NCBI GenBank assembly: GCA_949361645.1
Contig: OX442417.1
Location: forward strand, 14,063,954 to 14,127,953
From: Spongilla lacustris
Lineage: Eukaryota; Porifera; Demospongiae; Spongillida; Spongillidae
Direction of reading: 5' to 3'
Length of the DNA: 64,000 nt
The notes below the pieces were generated by a model. That model ran no database searches. It had not been told where the DNA came from and worked only from the letters and a program-made list of their open reading frames with translations. Position numbers and translations under genes: made by a program. Shown here piece after piece: positions 1-10,500 of this stretch (within the stretch, counting starts at the first letter, position 1; each line of letters starts with the position of its first letter).

Positions 1-715
1 GGAAGGTGTGTGTGCATGATGGAAGGTGTCTGTGTGTGCATGATGGGAGGTAGGTGTGTGCATGATGGGAGGTGTGTGTGTGCATGATGGAAGGTGTGTG
101 TGCATGATGGAAGGTGTCTGTGTGTGCATGATGGGAGGTAGGTGTGTGCATGATGGGAGGTAGGTGAGTGCATGATGGGAGGTAGGTGTGTGCATGATGG
201 AAGGTAGGTGTGTGCATGATGGAAGGTGTGTGTGCATGATGGAAGGTGTCTGTGTGTGCATGATGGTAGGTAGGTGTGTGCATGATGGGAGGTATGTGTG
301 TGCATGATGGAAGGTGTGTGTGCATGATGGAAGGTGTCTGTGTGTGCATGATGGGAGGTAGGTGTGTGCATGATGGGAGGTAGGTGTGTGCATGATGGGA
401 GGTGTGTGCATGATGGGAGGTAGGTGTGTGCATGATGGGAGGTAGGTGTGTGCATGATGGAAGGTAGGTGTGTGCATGATGGGAGGTAGGTGTGTGCATG
501 ATGGAAGGTAGGTGTGTGCATGATGGGAGGTATAGGTGTGTGCAGGATGGGAGGTAGGTGTGTGCATGATGGGAGGTAGGTGTGTGCATGATGGGAGGTA
601 GGTGTGTGCATGATGGGAGGTAGGTGTGTGCATGATGGGAGGTGTGTGCATGATGGGAGGTAGGTGTGTGCATGATGGGAGGTGTGTGCATGATGGGAGG
701 TAGGTGTGTGCATGA
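1..715. repeat. Minisatellite, about 20-26 bp unit (tgtgtgcatgatgggaggtagg variants)
   Basis: About 33 head-to-tail copies of a GT-rich unit differing by single bases and by 2-6 bp expansions of the gtgt part. The array is already running at base 1, so its true length is unknown. The same unit forms the array at 42610-43206, which directly follows a GH116 exon, and an unexpanded version lies at 19650-19720 behind another GH116 exon. Reading frames through it are artefacts of a stop-poor repeat. Confidence 0.95.
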
Positions 716-1160
716 TAGCTAAGCGGTAATCAGTTATTAGTAAACAGCCTGACAAGTTTCTACAAACAAATAAGAACAATCATTGCAATAGGAGCACACA
801 AATGAAATCGGATCGCCTAGTAAAGCAGTGTCTAACTTTCAGTAAAACTAGCACAAACATCACACAGGTAAAATCCACGGGGATGACCTCCTACACCTAA
901 CCATGCACATCAGAGGTGAGGTGATGCAATGTGAAGGCACCCTATAATCACATCATGCTCTGCATTTGTAGGCAGTTTCTTCTTGTGGTACATGTACACG
1001 TGTATACAAAGCCTTCAATATTAAATACATGCTTAGAAAAAAAAAATCACTCTGAGGTATCTGTCTTTGAACCCATGCCACCCCTTCCTGTTTGGTGATT
1101 ATTTAAAAAAAATTCCATAAGTACAAAAGGTCAATGGCTGTTACAAGCACTGTGTAATTG
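716..1160. other. Spacer without a recognisable gene
   Basis: No supported coding region. Short stretches (aaatacatgcttagaaaaaa near 1023; a block near 1160-1205 containing gacc/cccctgca and gttgcatcaccct) recur in the same order after the second minisatellite (43205-43470). This marks the spacer as part of the same duplicated segment. Confidence 0.5.
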
Positions 1161-1189
1161 GTGTGGTCAATATGAAAACCCCTGCATTT

Positions 1190-1446
1190 GGCAGTTGCAT
1201 CACCCTCCATGGTGGTGAACATTCCTCCTCCCCCTCCCTCCATGGTGGTGAACCTTCCTCCTCCCCCCTCCATGGAGAGCACACCCCCATGCAGATCATC
1301 ATTATGTTCTGCTTGACCAGTTGGAGATGGCTCTGTAAGTGCCTTGTGTGGGGTAGTCAGTATTTCACCACCATGGAGGGCAGGGGGAGGAGAAATATTC
1401 ACCACCATGGAGGGAGGGGGAGGAGGAATGTTCACCACCACTGAGG
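1190..1446. repeat. Palindromic repeat built on ccatggtggtgaa / ttcaccaccatgg
   Basis: Two arms (about 1200-1275 and 1365-1440) are inverted copies of each other. Each contains two units of ttcaccaccatggagg followed by a purine-rich block. A further copy of the unit sits at 20325-20395 in the GH116 gene, so it is a dispersed repeat. The roughly 100-residue frames on both strands across it come from the repeat and are not genes. Confidence 0.7.
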
Positions 1447-1649
1447 GGAGTACTCCTAGATCTACAAAAGGAATTTTTAATCCACTTTAATAAAGTGCAG
1501 CGGAGAGTTTCCTACATGTACTCATGTACAAATTCCTGTTCATTTGTAAGTGGTGCATTAGAGGGCATGCTTATTGATGGAAGAGGTATATACATGTATG
1601 TTACATATAACTCACACATATCTCTTACAAAAAAAATAGGGGAACAAGT

Positions 1650-1940
1650 AAATTTAAAACGTCTCTGTGTTGAGAAAGTGATTCGTGGTATAGGATTGGT
1701 GGTGCAAAAAGGAAAAGTTTGGTAGGATCCTACAACTATAGCAGTCCTACATTTGCAAATAGGCTTCTTCATTTGCAAATTCAGGACTGAGTAACATCCA
1801 TGCTTGCATATGGTTGTGGGATCCTACCAAACCTCACTTTAACCATAGATATTACTGTACCTTGTTTCCTTGCTTTTTGCACCACCAATCCTACATAACA
1901 CGAATCACTTTCTCGACAGAGAAGTTTTTGATTTATATGT
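1650..1940. mobile_element. Palindromic MITE, family X, copy 1 (degenerate)
   Basis: The left arm (about 1660-1735) carries tgagaaagtgattcgtggta, then aggattggtggtgcaaaaa. The right arm (about 1820-1930) is its inverted copy. The same arm sequence in better preserved form makes up the elements at 12806-13030 and 21452-21722. No coding capacity, so non-autonomous. Confidence 0.65.
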
Positions 1941-3600
1941 TGAATAAAACTGAGTTGCGAATTGCGCGTTATAAGACGTTAAAAAACCCACGTAACAATT
2001 TCATATCTCCATTTTGAATTGGTCAACTCACAATTGCAAGCCAACCGCATGGCCCCGTCATATGCATGGTTTCTCGCCACAGCATGCGCAGAATCAGAGA
2101 CACCCTTTTTTCGTTCTGTCAGCGTGCATGCATGGGTGCATGCACAGCTCAAAGCCGGAAGCAGCCTCAGTGGGTCACGAAGCACGACAAACGCGTCGTG
2201 CCGCTATCCTCATCGCAAGCCTGCAGCAATTGAACTTTGTATCACTTCTCGACCCCGCTTATTACGGAACCCTTCATGTTAGTACCCGGCGTGTCTGTGT
2301 GATAACACCACAGGGTTTGCATCCCTCAGGTATGTTGGAGACCAGAAGTTCAACGCAGTCTGTCTAGCTTTGCTGGAAGACTGGAGGCAGCGTAAGTCCA
2401 ATGATCACAATAAACCGGATCTATGATACTCACAGACACAGATTGAATTTGACCAACTCTAGCTCTATAGGACCATTCTGTCTAGAGTATGTGTTTAACT
2501 TGCTGTGTATGTACATGCATGTACATGTACATACACTGATTTATGTTTCAGTATAGAGGTCTTTTCTTAGGGCATGGCCAAGCTGTACAGTAATGTATCA
2601 TAACGGAATCATTATAGAAATATGCGTCACCCAATCATGACGTCATTGGGTGGCAAAGATATTGGCGCCTGGCGCGCAGGCGTATTACTATTCCTATATT
2701 CATTAATAGAGCTATTATTACACAGCCGGAAGTTACCAATCTGATTCAAACCTGGTGCACGGGTGTTTCAGAGTGGACATTTACGGATATTTAGATGTCC
2801 AATTGCACATTTACGTAAAAATGATTTTGGTAGCTCATTAACGGGCTAACATGTTCAAGGCCTGTTTCCGCTACAACCCAGTTTCACTACGCCTCTCTAT
2901 TGATAATTCCAAGCATAGTATTAGTCTAAGCACAAACCCAAATCAACTGCTCACATGTTTACAGCATTTCAACATACGGCGCAACGTTTCTAGTAATCAC
3001 GTGCCCCTTATTGGCCTTAATTCGTTACGAGTGCATCTTTTGGTGGGCTATTTGTGAGGCTCTCGAACTTCCAGGTGAGTTGTGACGATAAAATACAGCA
3101 TCTACGGGCATTGTAAAACAATTTAAGCTGGGTCATATCTCGAGACGCGATATCTAGGGCATATAAAATCGCGGCTGAAATCTATGAATAATTATCAACA
3201 ACTTGGTTTTTATATATGCTTTGCGATGGAATTCCATAACAGTTAGCTTACAAAACATTGCAGGGTGTGCGGTGGGAGGTTGGTGGTGGCAAATATGTCA
3301 AAAAGAACCATATACAACTCCATATTTTACAAAAAGGAGAATAAACTAGCTTTTGGTATCAATGATCATTCTGCAAACCGTGTAAGCTAAGGGGAGGGTG
3401 TTAAATGCTTTGAGGCAGAAAAAGCTAATACCATTTAAAAGTTTGGTCATGCCCTGCAAGTGGAAAGCCCATACTATAGACAAGTGTGAAGTGAGTGAGG
3501 AGCAAATTATAATTGCATGATCACATTTAGGTTTGCCAGCATTTTGAGGTGCTGGTGAAAGGTAGTACGAAGAAAAAAAAGTGACAAAACAAACTGCCAA
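1941..3600. other. Non-coding stretch, nothing recognised
   Basis: Only short unrelated reading frames on both strands. A run of alternating catgtacatgtac sits at about 2512-2535. No splice-linked coding exons or conserved motifs could be supported. Confidence 0.4.
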
Positions 3601-3699
3601 ATGTCAAGTGCTTCACTACAGTCATTATTTACACATATTGGGTACATTGCACCAGTTTTGATTTCAACCAGTGTCCAGCCAGCTGCTACACAATCAGTT

Positions 3700-3965
3700 T
3701 CTGCCATCAACTATCTAAAGTGTCCACTCTGCCTTTGTATTCTGCACAGACCAGTAGAGCTACCGTGCCAAAGTCTTGTCTGTGCAGAATGACATTGTCG
3801 GCAAACAACATGTTCCTGTTGCCATGACAACTCACCTTTAACTGCTGCCAGCATAAATGCAGCTCCTGATGTCTTCTTGTCCCTCCTAAGTGATGTATTG
3901 CTTCAATGCAACTCATGTAAAACAGAGGAGCGTACCTCTCACATGTTTGCAACACCATCTCCTCC
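3700..3965 (+). pseudogene. RING-type zinc finger relic
   Basis: The + frame from 3712 reads KCPLCLCILHRPVELPC and then SLVCAE, which is the first half of a C3HC4-like RING finger (C-x2-C, then the PVELPC strand and a second C-x2). An in-frame TGA follows at about 3790. The frame then resumes with HCRQTTCSCCH, giving the remaining metal-binding pairs, and later LLQCNSC. The stop inside the finger and the lack of flanking exons point to a dead fragment. The cysteine pattern resembles RING fingers of RAG1-like and TRIM-like proteins, but I cannot assign a parent gene. Confidence 0.5.
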
Positions 3966-5860
3966 ATGTGGTACTGAGGTAAACGTACCATCTGTAATTC
4001 AAAATTCAAAGAATGAAAGCCCAGAGCCCAAATGTTTTGCAGATTCCAACTGGGGGTGGGGGGGGGGGGGGGGGAGGGGGGAGAGTAAGTAAATTTGTAC
4101 AGCAATAATAATTACATGAACTACTCACCATCATTCCAGCCAATAACTCTTGTAAGCATTACAAAAGGTCAAGGCTGAAGTTAAGCATCAAAGCCGGTGA
4201 ACTTTGAGTTGTCACCTTCAACAAGTGAGGCACATACTGAATGATGATTGGTGTATACAAAATGTGGCCCAGCAGTATCTTGTTCTCCTCATGGATGCTC
4301 AGCAGGTTGCAGACACATTTGAAGGGGCCACTCCATCCATGACCAATGTTTTGTAACTGACAGATGAGAAATGTGGAGAGAGTTAGGATATAGCAACATG
4401 ACATCATAGCTGTGGATGGTTATTTTTTGCTATTGTTTCCATTCTGAACTACTTTAGAACCAATTTCCCCATGGTCAATGAAAATATCTCACCCAAAATG
4501 CACCTATTAGAGGAGCACACAGTTGAGTGGGTGAGAAGATACAACTTATGATTTGGCATGCTGGGTGAACAAGGTGCTGAATCAATTCACCGGCGATTCA
4601 ACGCACTGAACACCAACTACAGTTCAATTAGCATTTCAACGCACTGAACACAATCTACAGTACGGTGTATCGTCAAAGAGCGCTTGATAAGTATTGCTCG
4701 TGACTCAATCCGTGCTCAGCCACCAACCACAAAGAGAGCAAAACGTACGCCGGCCAAAACACGTTGCTGCTTCATAGCATAGTGGATTTATACCGGGCCG
4801 GTATTCACGTACATGTAGGCCTACACTCCCTCCATACATGCGCGCAGCACACACTTGACAATGTTTGCACGTTACTTTTTGAAGCATGCAAATCGCGTCT
4901 CAGAAAATAAATACCATAAAAAGAAAGCTCAATCTATGTACAATACCTTTGTAAAAGTCGTTTCTCAACTGGAAGTGCGCACGTTGGGGACTAACCAGTT
5001 TTGAAAACCTACCTCCGCGTAAGTAGGCCGCTTTTGAACGACACTTCTCCAGAGCGTAACATTTCTTGATGCCCAAACACACCTTGTTCAGTAGAGCACA
5101 GTTTCATCTTCAACAATACTTCGTCTAAAAGGTCACCACGTGTTCCATTCAGTAACTGTACAGCGAATTCCAACGGGTACAAATCATTACAACCGTTGCT
5201 AGGTAAGATAATTGCCATTTCAAAATTTCGGGGCGTAGGTCTGAATGTCCACCAATTCAATGGATTGAAACACCCGTGGGTGGGACTCTTCAGTTTGTAC
5301 CAAGGGTGGGTCACAATCTAACAGATAACAACAATCTGATTGTGGTCTGCAGCCTCAATCTGATCCAGATTGTATAACAACTTGACCCACAATTTAATAA
5401 CAGCCTGACCCATGATTGGTAAACAGTTTGACCCAAGATTGAGCTCCCTCGTTCCAGACCACTGTTGCTAGTAAATCAATACTAGCACTGAACCGTAAAT
5501 CGAAATATCTGAGCACTCTTTCTCTGATCTACTGTACACTCGAGCTCTGTGGTATTGTAGTGCCTTAAAGATCTCATCTCGACCTCCTCGCGCGCCTGGC
5601 TCTCTTTCCGTTATCGTTTTCCCCGTGAAATGTAATATGTCAATGGTAAGGATTTGGGAATGTCTGATAATTTATCTAAATAATGCACACTACCTGGTTA
5701 GGTACTAGGTGTTACTGGTTCGCAGCCGCGGTGTGTGCATAACAGGGCAAAGGTATGCTGGTTGGTACGAATTAGGGCGAGCTTATATACTCCTCTTTGT
5801 TTCTGGGTCACATCGTAGCATTGTTATGCAAATTTATAGAAGCGACACGTGCTAGAAGTA
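3966..5860. other. Non-coding stretch with a G tract and short direct repeats
   Basis: A long G-rich homopolymer run lies at about 4054-4080. A direct repeat around tcaacgcactgaacac occurs at about 4597 and 4634. Several short copies of a tgaccca...gattg motif lie at 5305-5450. No supported gene was seen; reading frames here are short and lack family motifs. Confidence 0.35.
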
Positions 5861-5871
5861 CTGACGATATA

Positions 5872-5957
5872 AGAAAAACGCTTTTGTGGAAGCTGAGGAC
5901 GTTCGCCACGTGTACCATCCATTAGAGAAGCTGTACACGCTGCTGATAACCAAAAGG
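5872..5957 (+). CDS. Isolated exon resembling coatomer subunit delta (archain)
   Basis: After a possible acceptor (atataag) the + strand reads NAFVEAEDVRHVYHPLEKLY and then TLLITK, ending at a gtattt donor. This closely follows the conserved N-terminal segment of coatomer delta (TFVE-x-ESVRYVYQPLEKLYMLLIT), a subunit of the COPI coat on Golgi vesicles. A following short block at 5992-6025 (NVLAALLYLRL after a tgtag acceptor) could be a diverged next exon. I did not find the upstream exon carrying the start or later exons, so this may be a stray exon of a larger gene or a duplicated relic. Confidence 0.4.
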
Positions 5958-6039
5958 TATTTTTGTGTATATGTATATATTTTCGTGTAGGAACGTATTG
6001 GCGGCCCTGCTTTATCTAAGATTGGGGAGGGGGAGCCAT

Positions 6040-6041
6040 GA

Positions 6042-6119
<78 letters not shown>

Positions 6120-6131
6120 TGTGTGTGTGTA
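6040..6131. repeat. (TG)n microsatellite
   Basis: About 45 TG dinucleotides with one interruption near 6111. The VCVCVC reading frames here are repeat translations and not proteins. Confidence 0.97.
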
Positions 6132-6181
6132 CATTTGTGTGCATGATGTTACAAATGTGTTTGTACAATCTTTTATGTTTT

Positions 6182-6451
6182 AGGTTGAGTTATTCAATGC
6201 AATTGTCAGAGCACAGAATATTTACAGCAATTGACTTTCATCATTTATCTGTACAGCAGCATAAGAGTTACCTGTCTGATGCCTTTACCACAGATTCCAG
6301 GTGAGCTTAAGAGCCTGTATTATAGTACAGAAAACACATAAATGTTTCTTTTGTTTAGGTGTGGTGATGGTTTGAAGATCTTCAACAATGTTTCCATTGA
6401 GAAACTCAGTGTAGGCCTGCAGAGGTTTATCTTCTATCAGACTGCGCATGT
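6182..6451 (+). CDS. Two phase-compatible putative exons, unidentified
   Basis: Exon 1 (6182-6300; acceptor tgttttag, donor gtgagc) encodes SYSMQLSEHRIFTAIDFHHL and continues to TTDSR. Exon 2 (6359 to about 6451; acceptor tgtttag, donor near gtaagg) encodes CGDGLKIFNNVSIEKLSVG and onward. The AG/G phase joins the two without a stop. A third block near 6585-6671 (SLPEDFVVGIVPSIFCQ, donor gtaaga) might follow. No family was recognised, and the set could be exons of an unidentified gene or chance open stretches. Confidence 0.25.
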
Positions 6452-6671
6452 GTAAGGTACCTTCCACATTAACCTAGGTTAACTCGTTCACCTTCATATA
6501 CATGGGCATATGTGTTACATATAGGCTTAGCATATCACTCTGGCGACTGCTGGTCTTAACTACACAACTATCAAGGGGTTTCAGAACTGTAAATAGTGCT
6601 AATATTCAAATCTTGCACAGCCTACCAGAGGATTTTGTTGTGGGTATCGTTCCATCCATCTTTTGTCAGGT

Positions 6672-7539
6672 AAGAGCATAACGCCTGTGCACCTTAATAT
6701 AATATGATGTGTTTTATATTCCCAGGAGAATGTTTAATGTCTTGCACCATGCCAGAGTTCTAACTCAGGCAGACTCAACTCAGCCAACACAGTAAGCCTC
6801 AACTCAGCTCTGTTGCCCTCAAATTCCAGCTTACCTCAACAGCCTGCTTGAGCTGCTTCACACACTCAACTACATCTCAGCTCAGCCTGTCTCCACTCAG
6901 CTATTCTGGGAAAACCTGTTGGTTACTTGTTGGATTACATCATCCATGCACAATGTTCATAATGGCTACAGAGTACATGTCATGTATGTCATTCAGGAAT
7001 AAACACTAGGTACGTGTAAATTGGCATTTTTTACCAATAAGATTTTACCATGGATTGTAACTAGGTTAAACAGGCCTGCTGTTCCCATTGTTCCCAACTG
7101 TTATGTTCGCAAATTTGAAGAGAGATTGAACAGAAACTCGCAAATGAGAAGACTCTAACGGGATTGGAGTAATATGCTGTACTGCTTAGATGTGTATTTG
7201 TGTATTGTTTGTAACGTGTATTGTATTGTTTTTGTTTGTAATCTTTTGCGAATCGAACCATAAATAAAATAAAAAACATTAAGGGCTGGGAACGCGGTAA
7301 ACATACGTAAATGCGTCCCGGTCTTCATCGGATACCGCGTTGATTCAGACTCATATTTCAGATTGATAGCGACATTTGGAAATCTATGGTAATACAATCT
7401 GGATCAATTTTACTCCCACATATCTGAGCCAAAGGTTTCCACCAAGTCTACGAAGGTCTGGTAAACAATCTGATTCAACACTGGGTACAGGTTTGAGTCA
7501 AGAAAAAACTTCTGGCTGTGTAGTGAAACGGGCTGAACA
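6672..7539. other. Intergenic, low-complexity ctcaactcagc block
   Basis: 6770-6900 is a pyrimidine-rich stretch with repeated ctcaactcagc and cagctc words. The rest, leading to the P450 start at 7540, has no supported gene. It would contain the P450 promoter, but no specific element can be named. Confidence 0.35.
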
Positions 7540-10500
7540 ATGGCGCGTCACATGCACAGCCGATACTTCCTTCGGGTGTTGACGCAGCGTCGTCGCTTTG
7601 CGAGTAATGCCCAAACCCAGAGCCTAAAGCCGTTTTCAGACATACCAGGCAAGTAAAATCCAGTCCAGTACGTTGTGCAATCAGAGATCATATATATATG
7701 ATCTCTGGTGCAATTCAGTAGTGTCAGATGCGCAGCGTATAGTATAGGCGTATTCATAATTTTAATTACGTACCTAAGTTCCTTTTATTATCGTTGCTCA
7801 TATATAGGCCCCAAAGGCCTACCTTTAGTCGGATCGCTGTTCGATGTGATGCGTAACTCGTCCAAGGCTGGAGATGAGAATTACTTCCACCAACTACTGC
7901 TCAAGTACGGTCCTGTTGTCAAGGTGACAATTTTGGGTGAGTTGCAGTTTCACAAGGTGTGTACTTTTGGGCAAGGTGTTTGCTCTTGTTTGAGATACCA
8001 AGGATAACGAAATACAGAAATTGAATTTCTCAATTGACAGCATAGACCTTGGCCGGTAAGAGAAGAACATACCTGCCAGGTGCTATGCCTGCTGCTTCAG
8101 TACTGTACTCACACTATATACTACTGCCTGGTAGTAGCTGCCTGCCTGGGGCAAGCATGAATAAGGCTGCATATTGTCTGTCTCAATGACTAAGAGAGTT
8201 TGGAAAAGCTACATTTGGTAAATGCAGAAGATGCCAAAAACTATACATGTTCCAACTAAGTAACCACTCTTAATTTAAGAAAGTATTATGGCTTGTGACA
8301 TAGAATGATAATTGGACTGATAAATACAAATAAACTTTGCCCACCCCCCAAAACGGGTAGTACCGCAAAATGACCACTTTGTGTTCTGAAAGCTACAAAT
8401 CAGCAGTATCTTATTTAAAATGAAACGAAAAGAATATGCAAGTAACAAAATGACTTTTGAACATGGATTTCAATTTTGAAGCTTTAGAGATAAGGAGTTA
8501 TGTGTGTTTGTAGTTATTTAAGCTCAAATTCGTAAAATTCAATATCTGTCAGAAGGAAATATATATCTCTGGTATCTAGCATTTCTTGGACCATTTACAA
8601 AGTGCTATTTAGTGACAAATGATGGGTTTATATGAGTTTAAATTGGCATGAGATCATCTCATTCCACTGACAAGTTGCAAAGCTCTAAAGTAGCAGAATA
8701 CAACTCTTTCTCCGGAATCCCTTTTAAAATTTACTTTTGACTGAAATCCTACATCATCAAATTCATACGCATTTGCCTGATTGAGTGATGAAATCCCATT
8801 TATAAGGCTTTGTAGTGCAGGCCAGGATCGATCTTTACACAAATTTTTTCATTCTCAGTTCTAAGCAGCCTTGCAGAAAGTGGTCACAATAAGTCTCATC
8901 ACGTGACCCACATCACAAATAATTTTTAACTTGGCACCTTAGGCTGAATACAAATTTATTTAATGTTATGAGAATTTGATGCATGACCAGAAACTATAAT
9001 AAGTGGTCTGAGCATGTAAACAGGTTTACTGAATGTTTGCACCATTGTTATGTGCAGCTCTTTCTAGTACTAAAAATATGTTTATGGTATATTTGGTTGC
9101 TAAAGTCACAACTGTTGGAAAGATCGGTACAGATTTATGCATTTTTTCGAGGTGTCCTTACAGTACGTATGATTTCAGACAATTCAGTACCACTAACGGG
9201 TTAAAAATCTCGTTGTATAAGTGAGAAGTTCTCGGGGTGTCTAATAGTTTTGGCAGCTTGGTAACAGCATTGCCGGTTAGCATATCATAAGAACATTGTT
9301 CTGAGTTTGTACCATTTACATGTGTTTGCTATGAAGTGCATTTAATGTAAAACAACTTAGATCAATGAACTAGATTGAAAAAAAAAAAACAACAACTCAA
9401 AAACATGACTGTGAAATATAGCCATGGCCACTATGGTATATGGAGAAATTGGCTTCAATTTTTAGCCTTTTTTGTATTATTTTAAAAATAACACTGTTAC
9501 CAAGCTCCCCCAAATATTACGAGGATACCCCGGCCAGGGACCTGTCACTTCATTTAATAAAAATCCAAATCCCACGATAATAGCAGAATTGGTTCAATCA
9601 AAAGTTACATGTGTAAAAATTCAATTTGGAACACTGTAAGTATAAGTTAAAAGGAAGGTATAGTTGTCGATGGTGGTTGAATACTCTGTTCCTTCTACTG
9701 CAGGAAACACCATGGTGGTGGTAGGTACACCAGAGGGTGCTGCTAAGATGTTTAGGGCTGAAGGGAAGTATCCAGTTCGGGGTGCTGGAGAGGAAAACAT
9801 GGCCTGGATTTATAAGAATATTATGGTTCCAGCTACCATGGCATTTGCGTAAGTACATTCTGAGTCTCTGTACTTAACCCATTAACAGTATAGCCACAAA
9901 AACAGCATTTCCCCACATAGGCATAACTTTAACGATGATACATGTGCTAGTGTTTGTCAGTTTTTATTATTATTGGGTTGTAATATGGGAAAGTTTACGA
10001 GAAAAGGGACCTAGCGTGTATTAGAAAAAAGTATAATAAAAATGCATTACGTTTGATTTGCTATAACTTCAGAACGATTAACGCTATCAACTTCTTATTT
10101 TCAACACTTCATACTGCACCATTTCTCTATGGATTTTAACACTTTGGAGTCTTGCACTTGCTCCGTGTCAGTATTGCAACGTTCGATACCCCACTGGGTT
10201 CAAACCCGCCATAACTTTCGGTAGGAGTAATCAATTCGCTTCAAATTCGGTTTGTAGGTAGAGAGGTCCTATACCTATCGATTTGTTCTGTTCGTTGAAT
10301 TTTATGCCATCCGTTACGGAGATACAGTTGAACAAACTACGTGCCCATTTTCGCGCTCGATTCGCGCCAATGATTTGGGCAAATTGCGTTCCGCTCAATG
10401 TATGGGGAGGCGGGGATTATACCATTGGCGCGAATCAAGCGGGAAAACGTGCACGTAGTTTGTTCAACTGTATCTCCGTAACGGATGGCATAAAAATTAA

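Noticed and set aside
1..715. Possible CRISPR-like array
   Set aside because: Units are contiguous tandem copies without unique spacers and the genome is animal; it is a minisatellite.
1103..1444. Overlapping 112- and 93-residue frames on opposite strands
   Set aside because: Both run through the ccatggtggtgaa palindrome; no homology or codon structure.
5965..6304. Frames containing poly-VC
   Set aside because: They cross the TG microsatellite and only incidentally include a possible exon at 6182.
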